DNA of 34,751 nt from CAKSHC01 sp045631845 (GCA_045631845.1 JAZQVM010000053.1:1-34751), one strand, 5' to 3'. Shown: positions 1 through 8,125, counted from the stretch's first letter. Made by a program: numbers and translations. Notes: generated from the letters alone by a model not told the origin.

Positions 1-1
1 C

Positions 2-1156
2 CCCGTTCCTTTCGTTGACACCAACATGCTGAGTACGGTATTCCAGAACTCCGGACTGACCGATATGCTTAACATCATGTCGGGTGGTGCGTTGCAGAAC
101 GCTGCGTTGTTTGCCATGGGTATCTCTCCCTACATCAACGCTTCGATTATCGTCCAGCTACTCACGATTGCCATCCCTGCTCTTGAGCGGTTAAAGAAGG
201 CAGAAGACGGTCAGAAGAAGATCAACAAGATCACTCGTTATCTGACCATCGCCCTCGGCCTGGTCATGGGTTATGGTTACTACACCATCCTCAAGAATGC
301 CATGGGTATCCTTACCGAAAGCTCCTTCTTCGCCGCAGCCATTATCGTATTTGCCTTTACGGCAGGTTCGGCTTTGGTCATGTGGATGGCTGAAAAAATT
401 GATGAACACGGCATCGGTAACGGTATTTCGATGATCCTCTTTGCCGGTATCCTCTCGCAGGGTCCCGCCATTATCAACTGGATCGTCACTTCCGTTAAGG
501 AAAGCAAGTTCGTCGGCCCCATTCTGGTACTGGTCATCGGTCTGTTGATGATTGCCGGTATCGTTTGGGTCAACGGCGCCGAAAGACGTATTCCGGTTCA
601 GTATGCCAAGCGTGTTGTCGGCCGTAAAATGTACGGAGGCAACCAGACTCACCTGCCCATGAAGGTGCTGATGACCGGCGTTATGCCTATCATCTTTGCC
701 AGCTCCTTCTGCATGCTGCCCTCTACCATCGCTTCGTTCATGGCAGAGAACGGCTTTACCAAGTGGGTCAACAATTATTTCACAACAGATAAGCCGCTCT
801 ACGGCATTCTGTTCTTCATCCTGATTATTTTCTTCAACTATTTCTATGTATCGGTCTCTTACGATCCCGTGGAGATCTCCAACAACCTTCAGAAGAACGG
901 CGGCTCCATCCCCGGCATTCGTCCCGGTGAGCCGACTGTCAATTACATCAAGAAGTCGCTCAATAAGATCACTCTGCTGGGTGCTATCTTCCTCGGCTTC
1001 ATTGCGATTATCCCGATGATCGCTACCGTTGCCTTCGGTGTTAACTTTGCACTGTCCGGCAACAGCATGCTCATCGTCGTCAGCATCATCCTCGAAACCT
1101 CGATGGTACTCGAATCTCAGATCTCGATGCGCCATTACAAGGGTTTCCTGGAGTAA
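2..1156 (+). CDS. secY: Preprotein translocase subunit SecY, 5' truncated by window edge
   Basis: SecY is the channel-forming subunit of the SecYEG translocon in the cytoplasmic membrane. The reading frame is open from the first bases of the window, so the N-terminus (TM1 and part of the plug region) lies outside. An internal ATG at 26 is not the real start. Visible family features are the segment NAALFAMGISPYINASIIVQ, the cytoplasmic loop with ERRIPVQYAKR, the periplasmic/TM7 stretch and the C-terminal tail. About 384 residues are visible against roughly 430 in full SecY. It is followed at once by adk in the usual spc-operon order. Identity is certain; only the start is unseen. Confidence 0.97.
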   Translation, partial: PVPFVDTNMLSTVFQNSGLTDMLNIMSGGALQNAALFAMGISPYINASIIVQLLTIAIPALERLKKAEDGQKKINKITRYLTIALGLVMGYGYYTILKNAMGILTESSFFAAAIIVFAFTAGSALVMWMAEKIDEHGIGNGISMILFAGILSQGPAIINWIVTSVKESKFVGPILVLVIGLLMIAGIVWVNGAERRIPVQYAKRVVGRKMYGGNQTHLPMKVLMTGVMPIIFASSFCMLPSTIASFMAENGFTKWVNNYFTTDKPLYGILFFILIIFFNYFYVSVSYDPVEISNNLQKNGGSIPGIRPGEPTVNYIKKSLNKITLLGAIFLGFIAIIPMIATVAFGVNFALSGNSMLIVVSIILETSMVLESQISMRHYKGFLE

Positions 1157-1171
1157 TTGAGAGGTAACGTT

Positions 1172-1804
1172 TTGAAACTGATTTTACTTGGACCTCCCGG
1201 ATGCGGGAAGGGAACGCAGGCAGCATTCATTAAAGAACGCTACAACATCCCCTCGATCAGCACCGGCGATATGATCCGTGAACAGGTTCGCTCGGGCAGT
1301 GAACTGGGCAAACAGGTTAAGGCTTGTTTGGATGCCGGCACACTGGTCAGCGATGAACTGGTCATCAAGATCGTAGAAGCCCGCCTCAAGGCTGACGACT
1401 GCAAGAACGGGTACATCCTCGACGGATTCCCCCGTACTGTCGCTCAGGCTCAGGCATTGGCTGATATGGGCGTTGTCATTGACAAGGTTGTAGATATTAC
1501 TCTGCCTGACGAAACGATTATCGACAGAATATCCGGACGGCGGGTTTGTCCTGCCTGCGGTGCATCCTATCACATTACATCCATCCCCAGCGCAGACAAT
1601 GTCCATTGCGACAAGTGCGGCGCCGATCTGATCCATCGTTCTGATGATCAGCCCGAAGTCGTGGCCAAGCGGTTGGTGGAGTATCGTGAGAAAACGGCTC
1701 CGTTGACTGACTTTTATAAAAAGGTCGGCAATCTGGTTACCGTTTCCAGCGTGGGTGCGATTGAAGATGTAACCGCCGCGATATTCGCAGCATTAGAGGC
1801 ATAA
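1172..1804 (+). CDS. adk: Adenylate kinase, zinc-containing long form
   Basis: Catalyses ATP + AMP to 2 ADP in the cytosol. The P-loop GPPGCGKGTQ is at the N-terminus, followed by the AMP-binding segment STGDMIR and the DGFPRT motif. The LID holds two Cys pairs (CPAC and CDKC), the structural zinc site found in many Gram-positive Adk proteins. I chose the TTG at 1172 because a GAGAGG ribosome binding site lies 7 nt upstream and the protein then starts directly with LKLILLGPPG. A TTG at 1157, right after the secY stop, is in frame but has no such site. Length is 210 aa, normal for the family. Confidence 0.96.
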   Translation: MKLILLGPPGCGKGTQAAFIKERYNIPSISTGDMIREQVRSGSELGKQVKACLDAGTLVSDELVIKIVEARLKADDCKNGYILDGFPRTVAQAQALADMGVVIDKVVDITLPDETIIDRISGRRVCPACGASYHITSIPSADNVHCDKCGADLIHRSDDQPEVVAKRLVEYREKTAPLTDFYKKVGNLVTVSSVGAIEDVTAAIFAALEA

Positions 1805-1809
1805 CGTTT

Positions 1810-2559
1810 ATGATCATACTCAAATCGGCTCGTGAGATCGAACTGATGAAAAAAGCAGGCCGTATCGCCGCCGGGGCCCGTGCTCTGGCCGGCGAGATGG
1901 TCGCTCCCGGCATCACCCTCAAAGAGATCGACAAAGCGGTTCACTCTTATATTAAGAGTCATGGCGCCAAGGCGGCCTTTCTGGGTTACGGCGGATTTCC
2001 CGCCTGTTGCTGTATGTCGGTCAACGAGGCTGTTATTCACGGTATCCCCAATGACTATGCCCTAAAGGAAGGTGACATCCTGAGTGTTGACTTAGGCGCC
2101 ATCTACCAAGGGTATTATAGTGATTGTGCTGATACCTTTCCTTGCGGAAAGATCTCGGCTGAGGATGAAAACCTGATCCGTGACACACGCCAATCCTTCT
2201 GGGAAGCCTTTAAGATCATGCGAGAAGGCTACCGCATTGGCGATGTGGGTGCGGCGGTTGAGGATTATTGTACGGCGCGCGGCTATGGCGTGGTCTGGGA
2301 ATACACCGGACACGGCGTGGGCCGAGCCCTGCACGAAGATCCCAGCATCCCCAACCTTGGCCCTGCGGGCCATGGAGCGCGGCTGCGCCGAGGTATGACA
2401 CTGGCCATTGAACCCATGATCAACTTGGGTACAGGTGATGTGGAAAAAATGGATGACGGCTGGACGGTGCTGACGGCTGACCGCAAGCGCAGTGCTCATT
2501 ATGAGAACACCGTGCTGATCACCGACGGCGACCCCGTTATTCTAACGACCGAGGACTGA
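1810..2559 (+). CDS. map: Methionine aminopeptidase, type I
   Basis: Removes the initiator methionine from nascent proteins in the cytosol. The 249-aa protein shows the type I pattern: GYGGFPACCCMSVNE, the metal ligand region LSVDLGA...YYSDCADTF, the GHGVG histidine motif and the distal FIEP-like segment TLAIEPMIN. It lies 5 nt after adk and 1 nt before the KOW gene, so translation is probably coupled. Length fits the short single-domain class typical of Firmicutes. Confidence 0.97.
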   Translation: MIILKSAREIELMKKAGRIAAGARALAGEMVAPGITLKEIDKAVHSYIKSHGAKAAFLGYGGFPACCCMSVNEAVIHGIPNDYALKEGDILSVDLGAIYQGYYSDCADTFPCGKISAEDENLIRDTRQSFWEAFKIMREGYRIGDVGAAVEDYCTARGYGVVWEYTGHGVGRALHEDPSIPNLGPAGHGARLRRGMTLAIEPMINLGTGDVEKMDDGWTVLTADRKRSAHYENTVLITDGDPVILTTED

Positions 2560-2560
2560 T

Positions 2561-2830
2561 ATGAAACAAATGTTTGCCTATTCCACTGCCGGACATGATA
2601 CCGGTTGGCTGTATTATGTAATCGAAGAAAAGGAAGATTCCTTGCTTTTGGTTAACGGGAAACAGCATAAACTGGCCAGTCCGAAACGCAAAAACCGCAA
2701 GCATGTTTTTGTCCTTGAATGTGAAAGTGAGTATTTTGCATCACTTGTCCAAGGCCAAAAACAATTGACCGATAAGGGGCTCAGAGTTGAACTGAGCCGG
2801 CTTAATAACCTTCTTCAATTAGGAGGATAA
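2561..2830 (+). CDS. KOW-domain RNA-binding protein (L14e-like) of the map-infA interval
   Basis: An 89-aa basic protein encoded between map and infA. Clostridial genomes commonly carry a small KOW/L14e-L6e-L27e-like protein at exactly this place. The N-terminal half (GHDTGWLYYVIEEKEDSLLLVNGK) fits the KOW beta fold and is followed by a Lys/Arg-rich segment SPKRKNRKHVF. A role in RNA or ribosome binding is inferred from fold and location; no enzymatic motif is present. The gene starts 1 nt after the map stop and ends 2 nt before infA. Confidence 0.85.
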   Translation: MKQMFAYSTAGHDTGWLYYVIEEKEDSLLLVNGKQHKLASPKRKNRKHVFVLECESEYFASLVQGQKQLTDKGLRVELSRLNNLLQLGG

Positions 2831-2832
2831 TC

Positions 2833-3051
2833 ATGGCAAAAGAAGATATTATCGAGTTTGAAGGTACCGTACTGGAAGCTCTGCCCAACGCAATGTTTGC
2901 GGTAGAGTTGGCCAATGGGCATAAGATTTTAGCCCATATTTCCGGTAAACTGAGAATGAATTATATCAAAATACTTCCGGGCGACAAGGTTACCGTGGAA
3001 ATCTCCACCTACGACCTGTCCAAGGGCCGAATCATTTGGCGCTCGAAGTAA
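2833..3051 (+). CDS. infA: Translation initiation factor IF-1
   Basis: IF-1 occupies the ribosomal A site during initiation. The 72-aa protein is a full-length S1/OB-fold IF-1, with MAKEDIIEFEGTVLEALPNA at the start and the conserved GHKILAHISGKLRMNYIKI, PGDKV and YDLSKGRI segments. A strong AGGAGG lies at 2821-2826, inside the end of the preceding KOW gene. Confidence 0.98.
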   Translation: MAKEDIIEFEGTVLEALPNAMFAVELANGHKILAHISGKLRMNYIKILPGDKVTVEISTYDLSKGRIIWRSK

Positions 3052-3074
3052 GGGTATAACAAGGAGGAACAATC

Positions 3075-3188
3075 ATGAAAGTAAGACCTTCCGTGAAAGC
3101 CATATGCGAAAAATGCAAGATCATTAAGAGAAAAGGCAAAGTAATGGTCATCTGCGAAAACCCGAAGCATAAGCAGAAACAGGGTTAA
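3075..3188 (+). CDS. rpmJ: 50S ribosomal protein L36
   Basis: A 37-aa protein, MKVRPSVKAICEKCKII..., with the Cys/His zinc ribbon of L36: two Cys in CEKC, then one Cys in VICENPKH and the following His. It is preceded by AAGGAGGA 6 nt upstream of the ATG and sits between infA and rpsM as usual. This is the zinc-binding (C+) form. Confidence 0.97.
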   Translation: MKVRPSVKAICEKCKIIKRKGKVMVICENPKHKQKQG

Positions 3189-3207
3189 TTAAGGAGGTGC
3201 AGATCTA

Positions 3208-3600
3208 ATGGCAAGAATTTCCGGCGTTGACATTCCCAACGAGAAACGCGTAGAGATCGGCCTGACCTACATCTATGGTGTCGGTCGCGCCAGATCCAAT
3301 GAGATCCTGGCTGGTACGGGCATTGACCCTAACACCCGCGTTAAGGATCTGACCGAGGATGAAATTTCCAAGATCCGTGAGTACATGGAGCACCACTACG
3401 AAGTAGAAGGCGACCTGCGTCGCGCTACTGCGCTGAACATCAAGCGCCTGGTCGAGATCGGTAGCTACCGTGGTCTCAGACACAGAAAGAGTTTGCCTGT
3501 GCGTGGACAGCGCAGCAAGACCAATGCGAGAACCCGCAAAGGCCCTGCCAAGACCATGGCAAACAAGAAGAAAAAAGAAGGAGGATTGAATCATGGCTAA
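3208..3600 (+). CDS. rpsM: 30S ribosomal protein S13
   Basis: A 130-aa S13 of the small-subunit head. It begins MARISGVDIPNEKRVEIGLTY, contains the helix-turn-helix region and has the typical basic C-terminus with the RGLRHRKSLPVRGQRSKTNARTRKG signature split over the last third. An AAGGAGGT ribosome binding site precedes it. The last 8 bases overlap the start of rpsK. Confidence 0.98.
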   Translation: MARISGVDIPNEKRVEIGLTYIYGVGRARSNEILAGTGIDPNTRVKDLTEDEISKIREYMEHHYEVEGDLRRATALNIKRLVEIGSYRGLRHRKSLPVRGQRSKTNARTRKGPAKTMANKKKKEGGLNHG

Positions 3601-3988
3601 AGCTACTAAAAAAGTTGTTAGAAAGCGTCGCGAGAAAAAGAATATCGAGCGTGGCGCGGCTCATATTCGCTCCTCTTTCAACAACACCATAGTCACCATC
3701 ACCGACGTGGACGGCAATGCTTTGTCTTGGGCCTCCGCCGGCGGACTTGGTTTCAGAGGTTCGAAGAAGTCCACTCCGTTTGCTGCCCAGACGGCTGCCG
3801 AAACGGCTGCCAAGGCTGCTATGGAGCATGGTCTTAAGACGGTTGAAGTGTACGTCACCGGCCCGGGTTCCGGCCGTGAGGCGGCAATCAGAGCTCTTCA
3901 GGCTGCCGGCCTGGAGGTAACGATGATCAAAGACGTTACCCCCATCCCCCACAACGGATGCCGCCCGCCCAAGAGAAGAAGAGTATAA
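3593..3988 (+). CDS. rpsK: 30S ribosomal protein S11
   Basis: A 131-aa S11 of the platform of the small subunit. Conserved segments are HIRSSFNNTIVTITD, the GGLGFRGSKKSTPFAAQ core, VYVTGPGSGREAAIRAL and the C-terminal TPIPHNGCRPPKRRRV. The gene starts inside rpsM (8-nt overlap, different frame), and its ribosome binding site AAGGAGG at 3578-3584 is within rpsM, which points to coupled translation. Confidence 0.98.
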   Translation: MAKATKKVVRKRREKKNIERGAAHIRSSFNNTIVTITDVDGNALSWASAGGLGFRGSKKSTPFAAQTAAETAAKAAMEHGLKTVEVYVTGPGSGREAAIRALQAAGLEVTMIKDVTPIPHNGCRPPKRRRV

Positions 3989-4004
3989 CGGAGGTACGTG
4001 AACA

Positions 4005-4637
4005 ATGGCAAGATATACAGGCGCCGTTTGCAAACAGTGCATGAGAGAACGTCAGAAGCTCTTTTTGAAGGGCGATCGTTGCTACAGCGAGAAGTGCGCT
4101 CTCACCAGACGTGAGAAGCTGCTGGCTCCCGGTCAGCATGGTGCTCGCCGCCGCAAACTCTCCGAGTACGGCACTCAGATGCGCGAGAAGCAGAAGGCAA
4201 GAAGATTCTACGGTGTTCTTGAAGGCCAGTTTGCTAAGTATTACGAAATGGCCATCAAGATGAAGGGTGTTGCCGGTGAAAACCTGCTCACCATTCTGGA
4301 AAGCAGACTGGACAACGTGGTTTACCGTCTCGGTTTCGCCATGTCCCGTCCTGAGGCTCGTCAGCTCGTCGTTCACGGCCATTTCACCGTTAACGGTAAG
4401 CGCGTTGACATCCCCTCCTACCTGGTAAAACCCGGCGATGTGATCGCTGTTAAGGAAACCAGCATGGACAGCACCAAGATCAAGGCTGTTCTGGAAGCCA
4501 ACGCTTCTAAACCCGTACCCAAGTGGCTCGAATCCGATAAGGAAAAGGCTGTTGGTAAGGTTATCACCCTCGCAACCAGAGAAGATATCGATCTTCCTGT
4601 CGAGGAGCATCTCATCATCGAGTACTACTCCAAATAA
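4005..4637 (+). CDS. rpsD: 30S ribosomal protein S4
   Basis: A 210-aa S4, a primary 16S rRNA-binding protein that also acts as a translational autoregulator in many bacteria. It begins MARYTGAVCKQCMRERQKLFLKG and keeps the Cys cluster (CKQC plus two later Cys) expected for a zinc-binding S4. The S4 RNA-binding domain (LDNVVYRLGFAMSRPEARQLVVHGH) is in the middle. It is co-directional with rpsK, 16 nt away. Confidence 0.98.
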   Translation: MARYTGAVCKQCMRERQKLFLKGDRCYSEKCALTRREKLLAPGQHGARRRKLSEYGTQMREKQKARRFYGVLEGQFAKYYEMAIKMKGVAGENLLTILESRLDNVVYRLGFAMSRPEARQLVVHGHFTVNGKRVDIPSYLVKPGDVIAVKETSMDSTKIKAVLEANASKPVPKWLESDKEKAVGKVITLATREDIDLPVEEHLIIEYYSK

Positions 4638-4652
4638 TCCCACATAAGTCCG

Positions 4653-4671
4653 TGCTAACATTCTATTAGCA
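4653..4671 (+). repeat. Small inverted repeat between rpsD and rpoA
   Basis: TGCTAA (4653-4658) and TTAGCA (4666-4671) form a 6-bp stem with a 7-nt loop in the 70-nt gap between rpsD and rpoA. There is no following T-run, so it does not look like a terminator. It could be an RNA processing or regulatory hairpin, or chance. Confidence 0.25.
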
Positions 4672-4707
4672 TAACCCAATGAACTATTTTGAAAGGGAGA
4701 ATTAACG

Positions 4708-5661
4708 ATGATAGATATCGAAAGACCGCAAATCGGCGTTGAATTTATATCGGAAGACGAAACCTACGGTAAATTTACCGTAGATCCGCTCGAGAGAGGC
4801 TATGGCATTACCTTAGGTAACTCGTTGCGTCGCATCATGCTCTCCTCACTGCCCGGTGTGGCCGTCCAGTCCATCAAGATCGATGGCGTGGCTCATGAGT
4901 TTTCTACCATCCCCGGCGTGAAGGAAGATGTGACCGAGCTGATCCTTAATATGAAAGGCTTGGTTGCTAAGCTGTACAGCGATGGCCCCAAGGTTGTCTA
5001 TATTGAAGCTGTCGGTCCTTGCGAAGTCAAGGCCGGTGACATCAAGACCGATTCCGATGTCGAGATCCTCAATCCTGATATGCACATTGCCACTCTCGGC
5101 AAAGAGGGTAAACTCTTTATGAGCGTGACCCTCGGCAAGGGCCGTGGCTATGCATTAGCCGATAAGAACAAAGAGCTTACCGGTGGCATTATCGGTGAAA
5201 TTCCCATCGACTCGATTTATACCCCTGTTCTTAAGTGCAATTTCTCGGTATCGCCCATGCGTGTCGGTCAGGTTACTGACTTTGACCGCCTGACTCTGGA
5301 AGTTTGGACCAATGGCGTCATCTCGGCTAAGGCCGCCGTGGCGCTGGGTGCCAAGATCATGAGCGATCACCTGAGCCTGTTCATCAACCTGTCTGAAATG
5401 GGCAAATCCGCCGACGATGTGTGGAGAGCCGATCAGACGGCCGATAACCGCAAGATCTTGGACATGACCATTGAAGAACTCGACCTGTCGGTTCGTTCCT
5501 TCAACTGTCTCAAGCGTGCCGGTATCAATACGGTGGACGATTTGGCCAATAAGACCCAGGAAGATATGATCAAGGTTCGTAACCTTGGTAAGAAGTCGCT
5601 GGAAGAGGTTATTGCAAAACTGAAGTCCCTCGGTTTAGCTTTGAGAGACGAAGAAGAATAA
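4708..5661 (+). CDS. rpoA: DNA-directed RNA polymerase subunit alpha
   Basis: A 317-aa alpha subunit, full length. The N-terminal dimerisation domain contains YGITLGNSLRRIMLSSLPG. The C-terminal domain contains LDLSVRSFNCLKRAGINTVDDL, the surface used for UP-element and activator contacts. An AAGGGAG site precedes the ATG. It sits between rpsD and rplQ as in most bacteria. Confidence 0.98.
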   Translation: MIDIERPQIGVEFISEDETYGKFTVDPLERGYGITLGNSLRRIMLSSLPGVAVQSIKIDGVAHEFSTIPGVKEDVTELILNMKGLVAKLYSDGPKVVYIEAVGPCEVKAGDIKTDSDVEILNPDMHIATLGKEGKLFMSVTLGKGRGYALADKNKELTGGIIGEIPIDSIYTPVLKCNFSVSPMRVGQVTDFDRLTLEVWTNGVISAKAAVALGAKIMSDHLSLFINLSEMGKSADDVWRADQTADNRKILDMTIEELDLSVRSFNCLKRAGINTVDDLANKTQEDMIKVRNLGKKSLEEVIAKLKSLGLALRDEEE

Positions 5662-5717
5662 TAAGTGTTTAGCCTGCAACGGCCAAACAAGGCATTATTA
5701 GAAGGAGGTACAGGGTT

Positions 5718-6296
5718 ATGCCCGGAACCAGAAAGTTAGGCAGACCTACTGATCAGAGAATGGCTATGCTTCGCGGCATGGTGACCTATCTGCTCGAAAA
5801 CGGCCGCATTGAGACCACTCTCACTCGCGCCAAAGAGGTATCTGCCCTCGCTGAAAAAATGATCACCTTAGGCAAAAAGGGTGACCTGGCTGCATACCGT
5901 CAGGCACTTGCCTTTATTACCAAAGAGGATGTGGCTCATGATCTGTTCACCATCCTGGCTCCCAAGATGGCCAAGCGTAACGGCGGTTACACCCGCATTT
6001 ACAAACTCGGTCCCCGTCGTGGCGATGGTGCCGAGATGGCAATCATCGAACTGGTAACGGTTCGTGAGGAGATGGAGGCTGCTGAAAAGAAGAAGAAAGC
6101 TGCCGCCAAGCGTGCCGCTACCAAGAAGGCTCCCAAGAAGGTTGAAGAAACCGTTTCTGTGGAAGAAGCCGACAAGGTCGCCGCTGAAGAGATCAAGGCT
6201 GAGGTTTCCGAGGAAGTCAAAAAGGCTGCTGCCAAGAAGACTGCCGAGAAGGTCGAAGCTGCCGAAGTAGTAGAAGAAACCGCTACCGAAGAGTAA
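5718..6296 (+). CDS. rplQ: 50S ribosomal protein L17 with long charged C-terminal extension
   Basis: Residues 1 to about 115 are a standard bacterial L17, starting MPGTRKLGRPTDQRMAMLRGM and containing the KRNGGYTRIYKLGPRRGD region. About 75 further residues (roughly 118-192) follow: a Lys/Ala-rich block, then a Glu/Ala/Val-rich block ending in acidic residues. This tail is low complexity, likely helical or disordered, and has no recognisable domain. Most L17 proteins are 110-130 aa. The gene is the last of the ribosomal operon and is followed at once by a terminator. Confidence 0.97.
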   Translation: MPGTRKLGRPTDQRMAMLRGMVTYLLENGRIETTLTRAKEVSALAEKMITLGKKGDLAAYRQALAFITKEDVAHDLFTILAPKMAKRNGGYTRIYKLGPRRGDGAEMAIIELVTVREEMEAAEKKKKAAAKRAATKKAPKKVEETVSVEEADKVAAEEIKAEVSEEVKKAAAKKTAEKVEAAEVVEETATEE

Positions 6297-6301
6297 ACAG
6301 T

Positions 6302-6335
6302 AAAAAAGAGATACTCGAAAGAGTATCTCTTTTTT
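6302..6335 (+). terminator. Intrinsic terminator of the ribosomal operon
   Basis: A 10-bp perfect stem, AGAGATACTC (6307-6316) with GAGTATCTCT (6321-6330), is closed by a GAAA tetraloop. It is flanked by an A-run on the left and a T-run on the right. It starts 6 nt after the rplQ stop. Confidence 0.93.
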
Positions 6336-6381
6336 ATTGTAAGAAAAACCACGGAAAAATACCGAAAAACCATTGCAAAAT

Positions 6382-6412
6382 TTGACATTTCGTATTATCA
6401 TAAAGATATATA
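6382..6412 (+). promoter_or_regulatory. Probable sigma-A promoter of the SDR-kinase operon
   Basis: TTGACA at 6382-6387 is a perfect -35 box. The -10 is AT-rich and ambiguous: GATATA at 6405-6410 gives a 17-nt spacer and TATATA at 6407-6412 gives 19. It lies between the L17 terminator and the next gene, where a new promoter is required. Confidence 0.6.
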
Positions 6413-6435
6413 TTACCATATAGGAGGACCGTTTC

Positions 6436-7212
6436 ATGTTACGCACAGAAATGACTGGAAAAGTAGCAGTCATTACCGCCGGTGCCGGTGTCATCGGTGA
6501 GGAAATCTGCAAAACTTTTGCCGCATCCGGCGCCGCCGTTGCCGTTTGTGATAAGGATGCCGCTGCCGCTGAAAAGGTAGCTGCAGTTATTACCGCCGCA
6601 GGCGGTACTGCCAAGGGCTATGCCCTCGATATCCGCAAGAAGGAAACCTTCGCCGATGTCGTTTCGGCCATCGCTGCCGATCTCGGTGGTATCGATATTT
6701 TGATCAATAACGAGAATGAGGAAATTGCTCCCGACGACCGTAAACCCCTGCATGAGTTTGATATGGACATGTATGATGATATGGTCAATGCCGGCATCAA
6801 CGGCATCTACTATTTCTCCAAAGCCTGCACGCAGGAAATGGAAAAGCGTGGTAAGGGTGCTATCGTTAACGTTCTGTCCATCCGTGGCATGGTGCCGGTG
6901 GCCAATCAGAGCCCTGTTGTGGCCGTGGCCGCCGCTCAGATCGGCTATACCCGTATGTGGGGTGTGGAAATGAAGGATTATAACATCCGTGTCAACGCCG
7001 TTGCGGCCGGTCTTTCCCGCAACGAGAAGAACGCCGATACCTTGACCAATCCCGAAGCCAAACTTTCCCATGTTGCCGTTAAGCGTCTGTGCCATCCGGC
7101 CGATGTGGCGAATGCCGCCCTGTTCCTGGCCAGCGATGATGCCGCTTATATCACCGGTGCGGTATTGCCCGTCGATGGCGGTTTGAACGCCGGCTATGTG
7201 AGAAGCTTCTAA
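6436..7212 (+). CDS. SDR-fold protein lacking the catalytic Tyr and Lys
   Basis: A 258-aa protein with the short-chain dehydrogenase/reductase fold: N-terminal Rossmann strand, an acidic residue after beta-2 (CDKD, suggesting NAD rather than NADP), and the C-terminal ITGAVLPVDGG signature. The active site is degenerate. The Ser is present (residue 148), but 13 residues on, where Tyr is expected, there is Val161, and the expected Lys is Ala165. The glycine motif reads TAGAGVIG instead of TGxxxGxG, and NNAG is replaced by NNEN. It is therefore probably not a classical dehydrogenase and may be a partner subunit or binding protein. An AGGAGG lies 7 nt before the ATG. First gene of a five-gene operon. 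Confidence 0.85.
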   Translation: MLRTEMTGKVAVITAGAGVIGEEICKTFAASGAAVAVCDKDAAAAEKVAAVITAAGGTAKGYALDIRKKETFADVVSAIAADLGGIDILINNENEEIAPDDRKPLHEFDMDMYDDMVNAGINGIYYFSKACTQEMEKRGKGAIVNVLSIRGMVPVANQSPVVAVAAAQIGYTRMWGVEMKDYNIRVNAVAAGLSRNEKNADTLTNPEAKLSHVAVKRLCHPADVANAALFLASDDAAYITGAVLPVDGGLNAGYVRSF

Positions 7213-7225
7213 GGAGGAATGGACA

Positions 7226-8125
7226 ATGAGAATCGATTGTGATAGAGTGAACGACCCCATCGAGAAAATCTTTGACGGTGTCTATGGATATAAAAAGCCC
7301 TACAACTGCATGAAGGCCGATCTTAAGGATCGTGTTGCCGTCATTACCGGCGCTTCGGGCATGATCGGTGGTGCTACAGCTGATCTGTATGCCAAGTCGG
7401 GTTGCCACATTGCCATCCTCGATATTGCCGATGAAAAAGGCGAAGCCCGTGCCAAGCGCATCCGTGAAGAGGACGGGGTGAAGGCCAAGTATTATCATTG
7501 CAACCTCGGCTCCCGTGAGGAGATTTCCAATGTGATTAAGCAGGTTTATGCCGATTTTGGCAAGATCGATATTCTGTTCTGCAACGCCGGCGGAAACTGG
7601 GGCAACCGCGAACCCCTGCCTAAGTTCGACGATGCGAAATTTGAATTGAATAATGAATTGAACCTACATAACGGCACCGTTTGGATCATCAAACAGGTTA
7701 TTCCCCAGATGATCGAGCAGGGAAGTGGTTGCGTCTTGCTGACCTCCAGCGTCTGCGGTGTGACAGGTCTTCGTCGCCAGTGCGGTTTTGTCGGCTCGAA
7801 GTTTGCCATGGCGGCTTTGACCAAGTCGATGGCACTTGAATATGCCAAGTACGGCATCCGTGTCAACTGCCTGGCTCCCGGAAGCCTGCCCCCGCCCAGC
7901 GCAAAACTCAATTTCCTGTGGGATACCGTTACCTTCGAAGATTACGATGCCAACTTTGAGCGTCCCGATAGCATGGTTTACGATATTGCCGCCCGCCGCC
8001 CTGCCTATCCTACCGATATGGCCGGCCTGATGCTGTATTTGGCATCGGATGATGCTTCGTATACTACCGGTCAGGTCATCTGTGTGGACGGTGGCTGGAC
8101 TGCCGGATTCTCGGGCGATTATTAA
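7226..8125 (+). CDS. SDR-family protein with Phe replacing the catalytic Tyr
   Basis: A 299-aa SDR protein with an unusual N-terminal extension of about 30 residues before the Rossmann fold. The nucleotide motif is TGASGMIG, the NAG motif is present (CNAGG, residues 119-123), and Asp66 after beta-2 suggests NAD. The catalytic Ser is residue 175 and the Lys is residue 192, but the YxxxK Tyr is Phe188 (codon TTT at 7787). The C-terminal GQVICVDGGW is typical. It follows the other SDR gene by 13 nt, with AAGGAGG upstream. Together they may form a heteromeric complex; this is inference. Substrate unknown. Confidence 0.87.
   Translation: MRIDCDRVNDPIEKIFDGVYGYKKPYNCMKADLKDRVAVITGASGMIGGATADLYAKSGCHIAILDIADEKGEARAKRIREEDGVKAKYYHCNLGSREEISNVIKQVYADFGKIDILFCNAGGNWGNREPLPKFDDAKFELNNELNLHNGTVWIIKQVIPQMIEQGSGCVLLTSSVCGVTGLRRQCGFVGSKFAMAALTKSMALEYAKYGIRVNCLAPGSLPPPSAKLNFLWDTVTFEDYDANFERPDSMVYDIAARRPAYPTDMAGLMLYLASDDASYTTGQVICVDGGWTAGFSGDY

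Noticed and set aside
191..1135. Long open frame on the strand opposite secY
   Set aside because: It is a shadow of codon use in secY; its product is a low-complexity His/Asp/Gly-rich string with no domain.
4653..4671. Hairpin between rpsD and rpoA considered as a terminator
   Set aside because: Only 6 bp, a 7-nt loop and no T-run; rpoA has no obvious separate promoter.
6436..7212. First SDR gene considered as a pseudogene
   Set aside because: The frame is full length with a good ribosome binding site, and the fold signatures at both ends are kept; only active-site residues are changed.
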